A stretch of 20,180 nucleotides of DNA from Phycisphaerae bacterium (GTDB lineage: Bacteria; Planctomycetota; Phycisphaerae; Phycisphaerales; SM1A02): NCBI GenBank assembly GCA_002862325.1, contig PKCT01000290.1:1-20180 (forward strand). Reading direction: 5' to 3'. The notes beneath the pieces are model-generated. The model worked only from the letters and a program-made list of their open reading frames with translations, had not been told where the DNA came from and did not search any database. Shown here piece by piece: positions 9,201-15,575 of the stretch. A program made the translations under genes and the position numbers. Position 1 is the stretch's first letter; each line of letters begins with the position of its first letter.

Positions 9201-9576
9201 CGGTGGAAACTCCTGGACCGACATCTACGAGAACCCGGACACCACGTTCGAGGACACCTCGTGGCAGGACGTCGAGTTCGACATCTCCAGCCTCGCCGAT
9301 GGTCAATCGGACGTCCGCATTCGCTGGACCATGGGTACCACCGATGGTTCGGTCCAGTACTGTGGCTGGAACGTCGACGATGTCGAGATCATCGCGATCG
9401 TCCCGATTCCCGGTATTCCCGGCGACCTCGATGGCAACGGAATCGTCGACGGTGCCGACTTCGGCATCGTCCTGACCCAGTGGGGCAGCTGTGGCGAGTG
9501 CTCCGCCGACTTCGATGGCAACGGCACCGTCGATGGTGGGGACGTCGGCATCTTCCTCACCCTCTGGACGCCCTGA
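6298..9576 (+). CDS. Large secreted M43 (pappalysin-like) metalloprotease with dockerin pair
   Basis: Predicted exported zinc protease of 1092 aa. The start is ATG 6298, 7 nt after AGGAG, and opens the signal peptide MRWTAIVLAAGSSLASAQS. The catalytic domain (about 100-345) has HEVGHYLGLFH (His256, His260, His266) and the Met-turn NYMDYSDD (Met313), the cytophagalysin pattern. It is followed by Ig-like surface repeats ending in the LAEVAADAGVF type (about 360-560), a nidogen-like beta domain with IGSNGYLTF (about 585-755), another Ig-like domain (760-868), and a MAM/immune-inhibitor-A-like domain with FKRWLGVER and CGWNVDDVEI (about 870-1035). Two dockerin loops end the protein (1041-1092; DLDGNGIVDGADFGIVL). 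The modules after the protease probably bind substrate or surface. Divergent from the metzincin, so the two could be co-regulated. Domain borders are by eye. Confidence 0.87.
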   Translation: MKISMRWTAIVLAAGSSLASAQSIERPWQNADGTITFKKNIYPSWKAFHESPDFDPMNRCQAPDPSVDGPIRPGEPMHFRGIDPADCGYFSTTINPIYAPSVETYQIRVVVHVIANSSGTQGVISDEQVRSGIRILNEDFNALVGTPGEPGTFANIEFVLADTDPDGNPTDGITNSNNDSWFNDGGSYWEALNWDPTRYMNIYTTTAGGALGYVSGFPSEAGFPGSTQDRVVVLWSSYGEDAPYGPPYNQGRTLTHEVGHYLGLFHTFQDGCDSGACYTSSDLICDTNSESGPNFGCGPASTCGSTDPTDNYMDYSDDLCMNKFTPEQVNRMRCSLLNYRSDIYEEGGSCSTGEAGFGSPKVQPDSLVTVVVDDCDLDLDDTAIDTITVQVRSEFDVGFSLELAEVAADAGVFEANAQITSDPSGSGIYAPDGSIIEVIYIDELDADGNANVEVLGQAEVDGSIEGPPTYAVGDFTPSTATVQVTAAEPVRVDIDFGLDCLSLGSTASSGGFALDSSVVLEGLEDATTYAYTVTITDEAGNTATYPAKGCDEFEVPEAPEAFAEIFSGGFDLDGTSIRFVPVGGADYYAPCAESISSLPFDPSGGTSVSLGDDDFQSVSLPFAFDLYGSSYGSVFIGSNGYLTFASGDDTYTETTSDHFNQPRISMLFDDLDPSAGGSISYRSEADRFVVTYSNLPEYDTSNSNTFQVALASDGEITLAYLGIESADSIVGLSDGLGIPDDFIASDLSSSASGCLPLPPSASDVSVGTAPGTAVEISLLGSDDGQPLPLVYEVLSLPQNGDLIDLSTGGTIEIVPYSINQVPGPHVRFEPSGLNEFETSFSYRCTDGGTAPGGGVSNEATVTILVVSGPRVVKAWNMDVDPGWTLNEGGQGWSYGPPSGSGGDPSSGATGSNVVGFATGQYDNDLPEIHATTDAVDCSDCTETTLRFKRWLGVERSIYDHAYVRVSNDGGNSWTDIYENPDTTFEDTSWQDVEFDISSLADGQSDVRIRWTMGTTDGSVQYCGWNVDDVEIIAIVPIPGIPGDLDGNGIVDGADFGIVLTQWGSCGECSADFDGNGTVDGGDVGIFLTLWTP

Positions 9577-9601
9577 TTCGACTCGAACAACCTCGTGATC
9601 C

Positions 9602-9634
9602 AAGACGCCTCGGTGCAAGACACCGGGGTGTCTT
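9602..9634 (+). terminator. Terminator of the M43 protease gene
   Basis: AAGACGCCTCGGTG, loop CAAGA, CACCGGGGTGTCTT: a 14-bp stem including two G-U pairs, 25 nt after the stop. The distal arm ends in TCTTT. It separates the protease transcript from trpD. Confidence 0.7.
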
Positions 9635-9648
9635 TCCGTCCCGCCCGC

Positions 9649-9654
9649 TACCAT
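9649..9654 (+). promoter_or_regulatory. Candidate -10 box of trpD (TACCAT)
   Basis: GCTACCAT ends 6 nt before ATG 9661, which would give a leaderless trpD transcript. No clear -35 is seen. It lies just beyond the upstream gene's terminator. Confidence 0.4.
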
Positions 9655-9660
9655 TTCGAC

Positions 9661-10725
9661 ATGACCGAATCAGCGCCGTCCGAATTCGCTCGACCCGAAC
9701 ATCCCGGCGATCTCACGCCGTACCTTCGCCACCTTCTCGCCGGTGGGACCCTGCCCGAGGAACGAGCGAGGGCAGCGTTCGAGGCGATCATGACCGGGAC
9801 CGCGCACCATGCGGAGATGGGTGCGCTGCTCGCGCTCCTCGCGACCCGCGTACCCACGGTCGACGAGATCGTCGGTGCCGCGTCGGTGATGCGGGAGAAG
9901 GTCGATCGGCTCGAGCTCGCAGTCCCCGCCGACGAACTGCTCGACACCGCGGGCACCGGAGGCGCTCCCAAGGTCTTCAACGTCTCTACTGCGGCGGCGA
10001 TGATCGCCGCGGCCGCAGGCGTCAAGGTGGCGAAGCACGGCAATCGATCGCGCACCGGACGTGGTTCGGCCGAGGTCCTCTCGGAACTCGGGGTCGACGT
10101 CGACGCGGGCAGAGAGGTGCAGAGACGGTGCTTCCAGGAGACGGGGGTCGCCTTCTGTTTCGCGATCCACCACCATCCGGCCGCCAAGCATGCCATGCCC
10201 GTTCGGAAGGCGCTCGGCTTCCCGACCATCTTCAACCTGCTCGGTCCCCTCACGAACCCCGCCGGCGCCGGACGGCAGATCATGGGCGTCTACGCCGATC
10301 GGTTCGTCCGTCCGATCGCCGATGCCCATGCCCGCCTCGGATCGGTTCGGGCGCTCGTCTTCCATTCACACGATGGTCTCGACGAGTTCTCCATCGGTGC
10401 GTCGACCCATGTGGCCGACGTTCGGAACGGAGAGGTCGAGGAATACGAGATCGATCCCACGGAACTCGGTCTTCGCGCCGCGACGATCGAGTCGCTTCAG
10501 GTCGCCGATCTCGAATCGGCGGCGTCCCTCGTGCGCGATCTTCTCTCGGGTGACGAGCAGGGACCGGCCCGTGACATCACTCTTCTCAACACCGCGGCCG
10601 CGCTCGTCGCGGCGGGTCGGGTCGAAGGGTTCGAATCGGGGGTCGGTCTCGCCGCGGAGACGATCGATTCGGGTGCGGCGATGGCCACCCTCCGGAATTT
10701 GGTCGAGGTGTCCAACCGCGATTGA
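9661..10725 (+). CDS. trpD: Anthranilate phosphoribosyltransferase
   Basis: TrpD joins anthranilate and PRPP to phosphoribosyl-anthranilate, the second committed step to tryptophan, in the cytoplasm. The 354 aa fit the family length. Recognised motifs: the PRPP-binding DTAGTGG (95-101), KHGNRS (125-130), NLLGPLTNP (192-200) and the metal-binding acidic pair in HDGLDEF (Asp241, Glu242). Two loops differ from the common sequence. GTGG is followed by APKVFNVST where most enzymes have Asp-Gly, and the usual SSKSGSAD loop after KHGNR is RTGRGSAE, one residue shorter and Arg-rich. No other trp gene is adjacent, so this is a stand-alone locus. The start is ATG 9661. The reading frame upstream to 9595 runs through the terminator of the previous gene and is not used. 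The rest is well conserved, so I call the function with confidence while noting the loops. Confidence 0.92.
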   Translation: MTESAPSEFARPEHPGDLTPYLRHLLAGGTLPEERARAAFEAIMTGTAHHAEMGALLALLATRVPTVDEIVGAASVMREKVDRLELAVPADELLDTAGTGGAPKVFNVSTAAAMIAAAAGVKVAKHGNRSRTGRGSAEVLSELGVDVDAGREVQRRCFQETGVAFCFAIHHHPAAKHAMPVRKALGFPTIFNLLGPLTNPAGAGRQIMGVYADRFVRPIADAHARLGSVRALVFHSHDGLDEFSIGASTHVADVRNGEVEEYEIDPTELGLRAATIESLQVADLESAASLVRDLLSGDEQGPARDITLLNTAAALVAAGRVEGFESGVGLAAETIDSGAAMATLRNLVEVSNRD

Positions 10726-10816
10726 TCCGTGTGCGATGGTCGTGTCGAATCTACTGTGGGTATCCGGCGTTTCTTCGTGATTCGAGGATCGTCTGATCGA
10801 AGGCATCACAATTAGG

Positions 10817-10846
10817 GTCGACCGAAACTCGGGCGTCGCGGTCGAC
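10817..10846 (+). promoter_or_regulatory. Leader hairpin abutting the comEC ribosome-binding site
   Basis: GTCGACCG (10817-10824) and CGGTCGAC (10839-10846) form a perfect 8-bp stem with a 14-nt loop. GAGG, the likely ribosome-binding site, follows at once (10847-10850). It could tune translation or stabilise the mRNA. There is no T tract, so it is not an obvious terminator for trpD. A possible -10 (TACTGT, 10752-10757) lies upstream. Confidence 0.35.
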
Positions 10847-10856
10847 GAGGATTGTG

Positions 10857-13670
10857 GTGGAGAGGTTCGATGTCGATGGTTGGGACTCGGAACCCGGGCG
10901 GGATTCACCATGGACGCGTCGTGGTGGCATTGGCGGCGTGGTGCTCGGTCTGTCGTCCGGCATTGGTTGTGGTGTCGCGATGCGTCTTGGGGGCGAACCT
11001 GCATCCCAGATGACGTCGACGTCACTGGCGGTGACCGCGTCGGTCGTCGGTGCCTGCTTGATTCACTGTCGCACGAATCGACGACTTCGATGGATGATCG
11101 TCGCGGTCGTGATCACGGCGACCTTCTCATTCCGCGCCCTGTCCCATCGATACGACGACGACTCCCGGTCGGCGATGCGGGAGACGCGATCACAGATCGT
11201 CGATCTCACGATCACCTGGACCCGAGCGTTGACCCCGCGGGTCGAATCGACCGGATTGCGTTCATGGTGGGGCCAGGTTCGGATCGACCGTTCGACCATC
11301 GGTTCGATCGCGGGCTGGGTCCTTCCGGTCCGGGTCGATCGGCCAGGAGGCTTCGAATCGCCCGGCGTGGTGTGCGACCTTCGAGCCCGAATCGAATGGC
11401 CGGATCTCACCCCCGCGATGGATGGCCTCTCCATCGACCCCCCGGGTGCTCGTCGTCGTCCGTTGCTCGTGGTTCCGCATCCCGGGCTCATCTCCATGCC
11501 GATCGATGTCGACCAGTGGCCATCGATCTTGGCGGCGCTGCCCGAGTACATGCGGTCGATCTGGCGATCGAGGGTCGATGCGCTCGCGGATTCGGTGGGC
11601 GACGACGGGGAGGTGGTGTCCATGATCCTCACCGGAGCCCAGCCCCGTTCTCCTCCCATCTGGCTCACTGCGGCCAGATCGGCGGGGGTCGGTCACATGT
11701 TCGCCGTCAGTGGGCTTCACCTGGGTCTGATCGCCGGAGGTCTGTTCGTCATCCTTGGCCGTCATCGACGTTGGGTCCGGCTCCTGGCGTTGACCGTGCT
11801 CGTCGGATTCTCGCTCGGGGTCGCGCCGAGTCCATCGATCTGGCGTGCGTTGGCCACGACGATCATCGCGACCCTGTGCTTCCTCTCGAATCGACGACCG
11901 CGTGGAGAGTCGGTGATCGGGGTCGCGGTCGCCGTGCTCCTCTGGTTCGATCCCGCGATGGTCGATCGGGTCGCGTTCCAGTTGAGCGTGATCGCGACGC
12001 TCGGTCTGATCGTCGTGGGACCGGTCGTTCGTCGTGCATGGTTCGGTCGTCGAAGGATCCTGGGTGATCGACTGTTCGACGTGGTGGTCGATCCACTGCG
12101 ATCCTTGGCGGCGGCATCGGTGTCCGCGTGGCTGGTGACCATTCCGATCGTCGCCTGCCATTTCGGATCGGTCCCTCTTGTTTCGGTGCCGGCGACGATC
12201 GTCGTCGCGCCGGTGTTCATCGTCGTGATGGCGATGTCGTTGCTGTGCGTGGCGATCACGACGGTCGTTCCGGATTCCGCCGATGTTCTCGGCGTCGTCC
12301 TCGAGGTCGGCGTCGACGTTCTGGTCGGCGTGATCGAGTCGATCGGCGCCGTGTCCCCCTCGGTTTCGAGCGGAGTTCCGATCGGCCTGGCCTGGGTGGG
12401 ACCGATCGCTGCGCTCGTGGTCGTCGGCCTCTGGTCGTGGGCGACGAGGCGATGGTGGGGACGAGCGATGCTCGTCATGGTGATCTCCTCGCCGCTGATC
12501 CTCGGATGGATCGCCGGCCCGTCGTCCGGACGGTCGATGACCACGATCGACGTCGGCGATGGAACCGCGATCGTGATTCAGTCGGGACCCGTCGCCACGA
12601 TCTACGACGTGGGCAGCCTGCACCGAGCGTCGATCGGTCGACGGGTCGTCGCGCCGACGCTTCGAGCGCTCGGTGTTCGGAGGATCCAATCGATCATCAT
12701 TTCACACCCCAATCGGGACCACTTCTCCGGCGCGATGGATCTGGTGAGGCTTTTCCCAGTGGACGAGATCGTGATCTCCCCGCAGTTCCTCGAGATCGCG
12801 CGGGGTCCGGATCCCGGTTCCGCCGGGCAACTCCTCTTCGAACTCGCCGAGCTCGACGTGCCGTTGCGAGAGGTGGTTCGCGGCGACGAGTGGAGCATGG
12901 AGGGATGGTGGTTCAGGGTGATTCATCCGTCTTCGGAAGATCGCCCCCGTCGAGTCAACGATGGTTCGATCGTGATCGACGCCCGTGGCGATGGTGGTTG
13001 GCCGGAACGGGGTGTCATGCTCTGCGGAGACATTCAACGGTGGGGGATGGCGATGGTCATGTCCCGGGAACCGGAGACCTCCTGCGACGTGATGGAGGTT
13101 CCGCACCACGGTAGTCGCGATCCCATGCTCGTCCGGTTCATACGACACTTCGATCCGGACATGCTCGTCCAGTCGACGGGCGAGCGCCGGTATCGGCGGG
13201 GTCGTCTTGAATCGTGGTGGTGGGGGCGTGTGCGTCGGATCACCTGCCGGGACGGCACGATCCGAATCGACGAGTCATGGACTTCAGAAGAATCGGAGCC
13301 CGGCTTCGAAGCCCACGATGCCCGGGACCTCAGAGGTCCGGGTCCAGACGATCATGACCGCCCGATCGATCGATCGCCCCTCGGGGAGCGTCGAGACCAG
13401 CACCCCGGTCATGCCCTCGAGAAGCGGCGTGGTGGAGACGATCCGTATTCCGCTTTCACTGAAGTCGAGCGTTCGGTACCTCACTGCGATGTCCGGTTGG
13501 AAGTGCCAGTTGACGACCACCTCGGTATCGACCTTCCGTCGGGACCCGTCACGCCGATCGGTCGTGGCGTTGGTGGTCGACCACTCGGGATTCTCTCTTC
13601 CGATCATCGATTCATGGAGCATGATCAAGGTTTCGGCGGTTTCGCTGCCGGAATTCGGTGTTCTCGGTGA
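10857..13670 (+). CDS. comEC: ComEC/Rec2-type DNA uptake channel, with an anomalous C-terminal extension
   Basis: ComEC forms the inner-membrane channel for single-stranded DNA during natural transformation. Start GTG 10857 is 6 nt after GAGG (GTG 10854 is also possible). Residues about 20-70 contain the first membrane segments, then a soluble OB-like part. The competence core follows, with the signature AVSGLHLGLIAGG near residue 285 and about eight hydrophobic helices up to about 560. A metallo-beta-lactamase-like domain with SHPNRDHFSG (His near 617) and VPHHGS completes the three-domain plan. Recognisable ComEC ends near DGTIRIDESW at about 13280 (around 808 aa). The open frame continues 387 nt to TGA 13668-13670, wholly antisense to the PilZ gene, giving a Pro/Arg/Asp-rich tail with no family features. 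The true stop may have been lost, or a frameshift may hide it. No other competence gene is nearby. Confidence 0.85.
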   Translation: MERFDVDGWDSEPGRDSPWTRRGGIGGVVLGLSSGIGCGVAMRLGGEPASQMTSTSLAVTASVVGACLIHCRTNRRLRWMIVAVVITATFSFRALSHRYDDDSRSAMRETRSQIVDLTITWTRALTPRVESTGLRSWWGQVRIDRSTIGSIAGWVLPVRVDRPGGFESPGVVCDLRARIEWPDLTPAMDGLSIDPPGARRRPLLVVPHPGLISMPIDVDQWPSILAALPEYMRSIWRSRVDALADSVGDDGEVVSMILTGAQPRSPPIWLTAARSAGVGHMFAVSGLHLGLIAGGLFVILGRHRRWVRLLALTVLVGFSLGVAPSPSIWRALATTIIATLCFLSNRRPRGESVIGVAVAVLLWFDPAMVDRVAFQLSVIATLGLIVVGPVVRRAWFGRRRILGDRLFDVVVDPLRSLAAASVSAWLVTIPIVACHFGSVPLVSVPATIVVAPVFIVVMAMSLLCVAITTVVPDSADVLGVVLEVGVDVLVGVIESIGAVSPSVSSGVPIGLAWVGPIAALVVVGLWSWATRRWWGRAMLVMVISSPLILGWIAGPSSGRSMTTIDVGDGTAIVIQSGPVATIYDVGSLHRASIGRRVVAPTLRALGVRRIQSIIISHPNRDHFSGAMDLVRLFPVDEIVISPQFLEIARGPDPGSAGQLLFELAELDVPLREVVRGDEWSMEGWWFRVIHPSSEDRPRRVNDGSIVIDARGDGGWPERGVMLCGDIQRWGMAMVMSREPETSCDVMEVPHHGSRDPMLVRFIRHFDPDMLVQSTGERRYRRGRLESWWWGRVRRITCRDGTIRIDESWTSEESEPGFEAHDARDLRGPGPDDHDRPIDRSPLGERRDQHPGHALEKRRGGDDPYSAFTEVERSVPHCDVRLEVPVDDHLGIDLPSGPVTPIGRGVGGRPLGILSSDHRFMEHDQGFGGFAAGIRCSR
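13284..13622 (-). CDS. Small single-domain PilZ protein (c-di-GMP binding)
   Basis: A 112-aa cytoplasmic protein with the two PilZ signatures intact: RxxxR in DRRDGSRRK (about 22-30) and DxSxxG in LDFSESGIRI (about 54-63), closing on the strand VGFEAGLRFF. PilZ domains bind cyclic di-GMP and pass the signal to motility, adhesion or secretion partners. The partner here is not identifiable. ATG 13622 is the first plausible start, with a second ATG at 13607. Neither has a clear Shine-Dalgarno. The gene is entirely covered on the other strand by the C-terminal extension of the comEC frame, but its own motifs and codon use make PilZ the real product of this stretch. It is divergent from the acidic membrane protein at 13845. 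Confidence 0.82.
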   Translation of the reverse strand: MLHESMIGRENPEWSTTNATTDRRDGSRRKVDTEVVVNWHFQPDIAVRYRTLDFSESGIRIVSTTPLLEGMTGVLVSTLPEGRSIDRAVMIVWTRTSEVPGIVGFEAGLRFF

Positions 13671-13674
13671 GAAC
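13660..13674. promoter_or_regulatory. Small dyad upstream of the PilZ gene
   Basis: GTTCTC-GGT-GAGAAC, 6-bp arms, 38 bp upstream of ATG 13622 on the PilZ side and spanning the stop codon of the comEC frame. It is a possible operator or the base of a small hairpin. Six-bp arms occur by chance fairly often. The remaining divergent gap (13675-13844) shows no gene. Confidence 0.2.
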
Positions 13675-13844
13675 TGGTGAGGTGCTGGTGAGTTGTTCCG
13701 GTCAGGACGGTCGGAGAATGCGGCAGACGCCCTATACACAACCCGCCCACACCTTGGGAACAGACTGTCAGGTGAGCGATAACCACCACAAAACCCCGTT
13801 CCTCGCAGTTCCAAGCAGGTAATGGTCGATACAAGGACATACGG

Positions 13845-15152
13845 ATGACCAGCTATCCACGAACATCCTCCAATGAATCCACCATTCCCGGACAGGCGGA
13901 TCCGCGTCGTGAGATCGATGAGGTGATTCGGGACGCCGAAGCCGTGATCAATGGTCGGTCCCAGGGTGCCCCTAGTGAGTCCACGGACGAGTCCGTGGGG
14001 TCCGACGCGATCGAGCGGGTCAGTGGTCTCACCCAGGGTCTCGAGGATCTCGCCGCCGAGGTCGCGGATCTCGAAGCGTCGATGGATCGGGACCCGGGCG
14101 CGATGGATCTGACGACCGGAGCCAGGACGCCTCGGAAGTCGAACACGGTCGCGACCCCCACCGTGAGCCTGGTGGGTATGGATCAGGAGACGAATGCGAA
14201 GGAGATGATCGATCACGAGGATGCCTCGACGGCCACCGGCCGTCGGCTGAGCGAACTCTTCTCCGAAAAGGTCCAACGCGGCTATGGGGAGATCGAGCAG
14301 ATGGTCGCGGATGCCCGTGAGCCGTCATTCGTGGGAAACGCGGCCTCCGATGACGTCGGCTCGACTGGGACACCGGTCGACCAGGCTCGAGCGGCCGAAC
14401 AGGAGGCGATGGCCGAGATCGATGCTGCGATCGGACACGGCATCGACGCGTCCGAGCCCCCGCCGAGCCAGATCCTGCGGGACACCGCGACCACCGTGGA
14501 CGCCACCTTGGACGGTCTCGTTCCGATCGACGACGTCCCGGAGCTGGAGCCGGCCGCTATGCAGGCGATCGACGACGTCGAATCGACCGATCCTGCGCCC
14601 ATCGACGTCGTCACCGAACCACCGCCGACATCGGCCGAGGAGACACGGGCGACGATCGAACCGACCGCGCCCGACGAAGAGTCGTCGATCGAATCGACGA
14701 TCGATGTGCCATTCGAATCGGACGCGGCGGACACCCCGGAGGTCGAGGCGGTTTCCACCGAACCATCCGGTGCGGAATCGCGATCGGACACGGGGACGTC
14801 GTCGGAGTCCGATTCCGAGGTCGTGGAGACCGATTTGAATGTGGATCGGGGGGTGGATGCGATCGAGCCCGAACCACCGACGGTCGTCGAACCCCAGGGT
14901 TCGCTCGGCCTCCGAATCCTGACGAAGCCGATGCGTCTCCTTCCCGCCTCCGCCCAGTCCCTGACCACGGCGCTCGCCGCGAGTCTCGTCGTCTGGGTTC
15001 CGATCGCGTGGGCCTGGGCGGTCTTCGCGTCGGACCCGTCGGCACCAACCGAGACCAGCGACCCGCTGAACGCGGCGATCGTCCTGGATGGGGCGACCGG
15101 TCCCGAAGGTTCGAATGGGGCCGACCCGACGAACGCTTCGACCAGGAACTGA
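13845..15152 (+). CDS. Unrecognised acidic, disordered protein with one C-terminal membrane segment
   Basis: I do not recognise the family. Start ATG 13845 has AAGGA 7 nt upstream. The 435 residues are strongly acidic (Glu, Asp, Ser, Thr, Pro), with short helical stretches such as EIDEVIRDAEAVING (about 23-37) and GLEDLAAEVADLEASMD (about 65-81), then a long low-complexity Glu/Pro/Thr/Ser region (about 200-345). A basic, amphipathic stretch (RILTKPMRLLPASAQ) precedes a single hydrophobic helix at about 372-394 (ALAASLVVWVPIAWAWAVF) and a 41-residue polar tail. There is no N-terminal signal peptide, so the long acidic part should be cytoplasmic and the protein tail-anchored, which is an inference. 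It is divergent from the PilZ gene and ends 29 nt from the convergent cupin. A scaffold or envelope-linked partner is possible but unproven. Confidence 0.75.
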   Translation: MTSYPRTSSNESTIPGQADPRREIDEVIRDAEAVINGRSQGAPSESTDESVGSDAIERVSGLTQGLEDLAAEVADLEASMDRDPGAMDLTTGARTPRKSNTVATPTVSLVGMDQETNAKEMIDHEDASTATGRRLSELFSEKVQRGYGEIEQMVADAREPSFVGNAASDDVGSTGTPVDQARAAEQEAMAEIDAAIGHGIDASEPPPSQILRDTATTVDATLDGLVPIDDVPELEPAAMQAIDDVESTDPAPIDVVTEPPPTSAEETRATIEPTAPDEESSIESTIDVPFESDAADTPEVEAVSTEPSGAESRSDTGTSSESDSEVVETDLNVDRGVDAIEPEPPTVVEPQGSLGLRILTKPMRLLPASAQSLTTALAASLVVWVPIAWAWAVFASDPSAPTETSDPLNAAIVLDGATGPEGSNGADPTNASTRN

Positions 15153-15181
15153 ATCTCGGCACGCTTGAAGAGATTGCGGGA

Positions 15182-15541
15182 TCAGATCCACACGCCGGTG
15201 GTCGTCTTCTCGTTGACGTCGGCGTCGCCGGTGTTCACGAGGCCCGCCGGTTCGACCAGCATGACCGCGCACTCCTCCTCGGCGACCGGTCGATGCTCGA
15301 CCCCCCTGGGCACGACGATCATCTGACCTTCCCCGAGCTCGACCGACCGAGCCCGGAAGTCCATGCGGAACGATCCCCGAAGCACGAGGAACATCTCGTC
15401 CTCGTCCGGATGGCGATGCCAGTCGAACGAACCGATGAACTTCGCGAGCTTCACCTCCTGACCGTTGAGGGCGGCGACGATTCGCGGCGACCAGTGGTCG
15501 TCGAAGATCGCGAGCTTCTCGTCGAGGTCGATTCTTTCCAT
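15182..15541 (-). CDS. Small single-domain cupin protein
   Basis: A 119-aa cytoplasmic protein with both cupin motifs: WHRHPDEDEMFLVLRGSFRM (metal ligands His-x-His and Glu, about 41-60) and GEGQMIVVPRGVEHRP (about 71-86, second His). Such small cupins bind a metal and are enzymes or sensors of small molecules. The substrate cannot be read here. ATG 15541 has GGAAGGGG about 7 nt upstream. The gene starts 34 nt after the stop of the secreted nuclease-like gene, in the same direction, so the two are probably co-transcribed, although one product is exported and the other is not. Confidence 0.85.
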   Translation of the reverse strand: MERIDLDEKLAIFDDHWSPRIVAALNGQEVKLAKFIGSFDWHRHPDEDEMFLVLRGSFRMDFRARSVELGEGQMIVVPRGVEHRPVAEEECAVMLVEPAGLVNTGDADVNEKTTTGVWI

Positions 15542-15575
15542 GGCGAACCCCTTCCGGGTCGTGAAGGAGACGTCC

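Noticed and set aside
8970..10553. 527-codon plus-strand open frame spanning the M43 gene end and trpD
   Set aside because: Arg-rich out-of-frame translation of two real genes, crossing a terminator and the trpD start.
11262..12689. 475-codon minus-strand open frame inside comEC
   Set aside because: Extremely Arg/Asp/His-rich shadow without any recognisable motif. ComEC helices are on the plus strand.
13363..13377. GATCGATCGATCG run
   Set aside because: It lies inside pilZ codons and the whole window is rich in CGATCG-type words, so it is probably a codon and composition effect.
13680..13844. Possible c-di-GMP riboswitch near the PilZ gene
   Set aside because: Searched by eye for the GEMM-I core and tetraloop receptor elements and saw none. 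Only an imperfect CTTGGGAAC/GTTCCAAG pairing is present.
13623..14276. N-terminal extension of the PilZ open frame to 14276
   Set aside because: It would run antisense through the start of the acidic protein gene and across the divergent promoter gap, and it has no conserved sequence. The PilZ domain itself begins after 13622.
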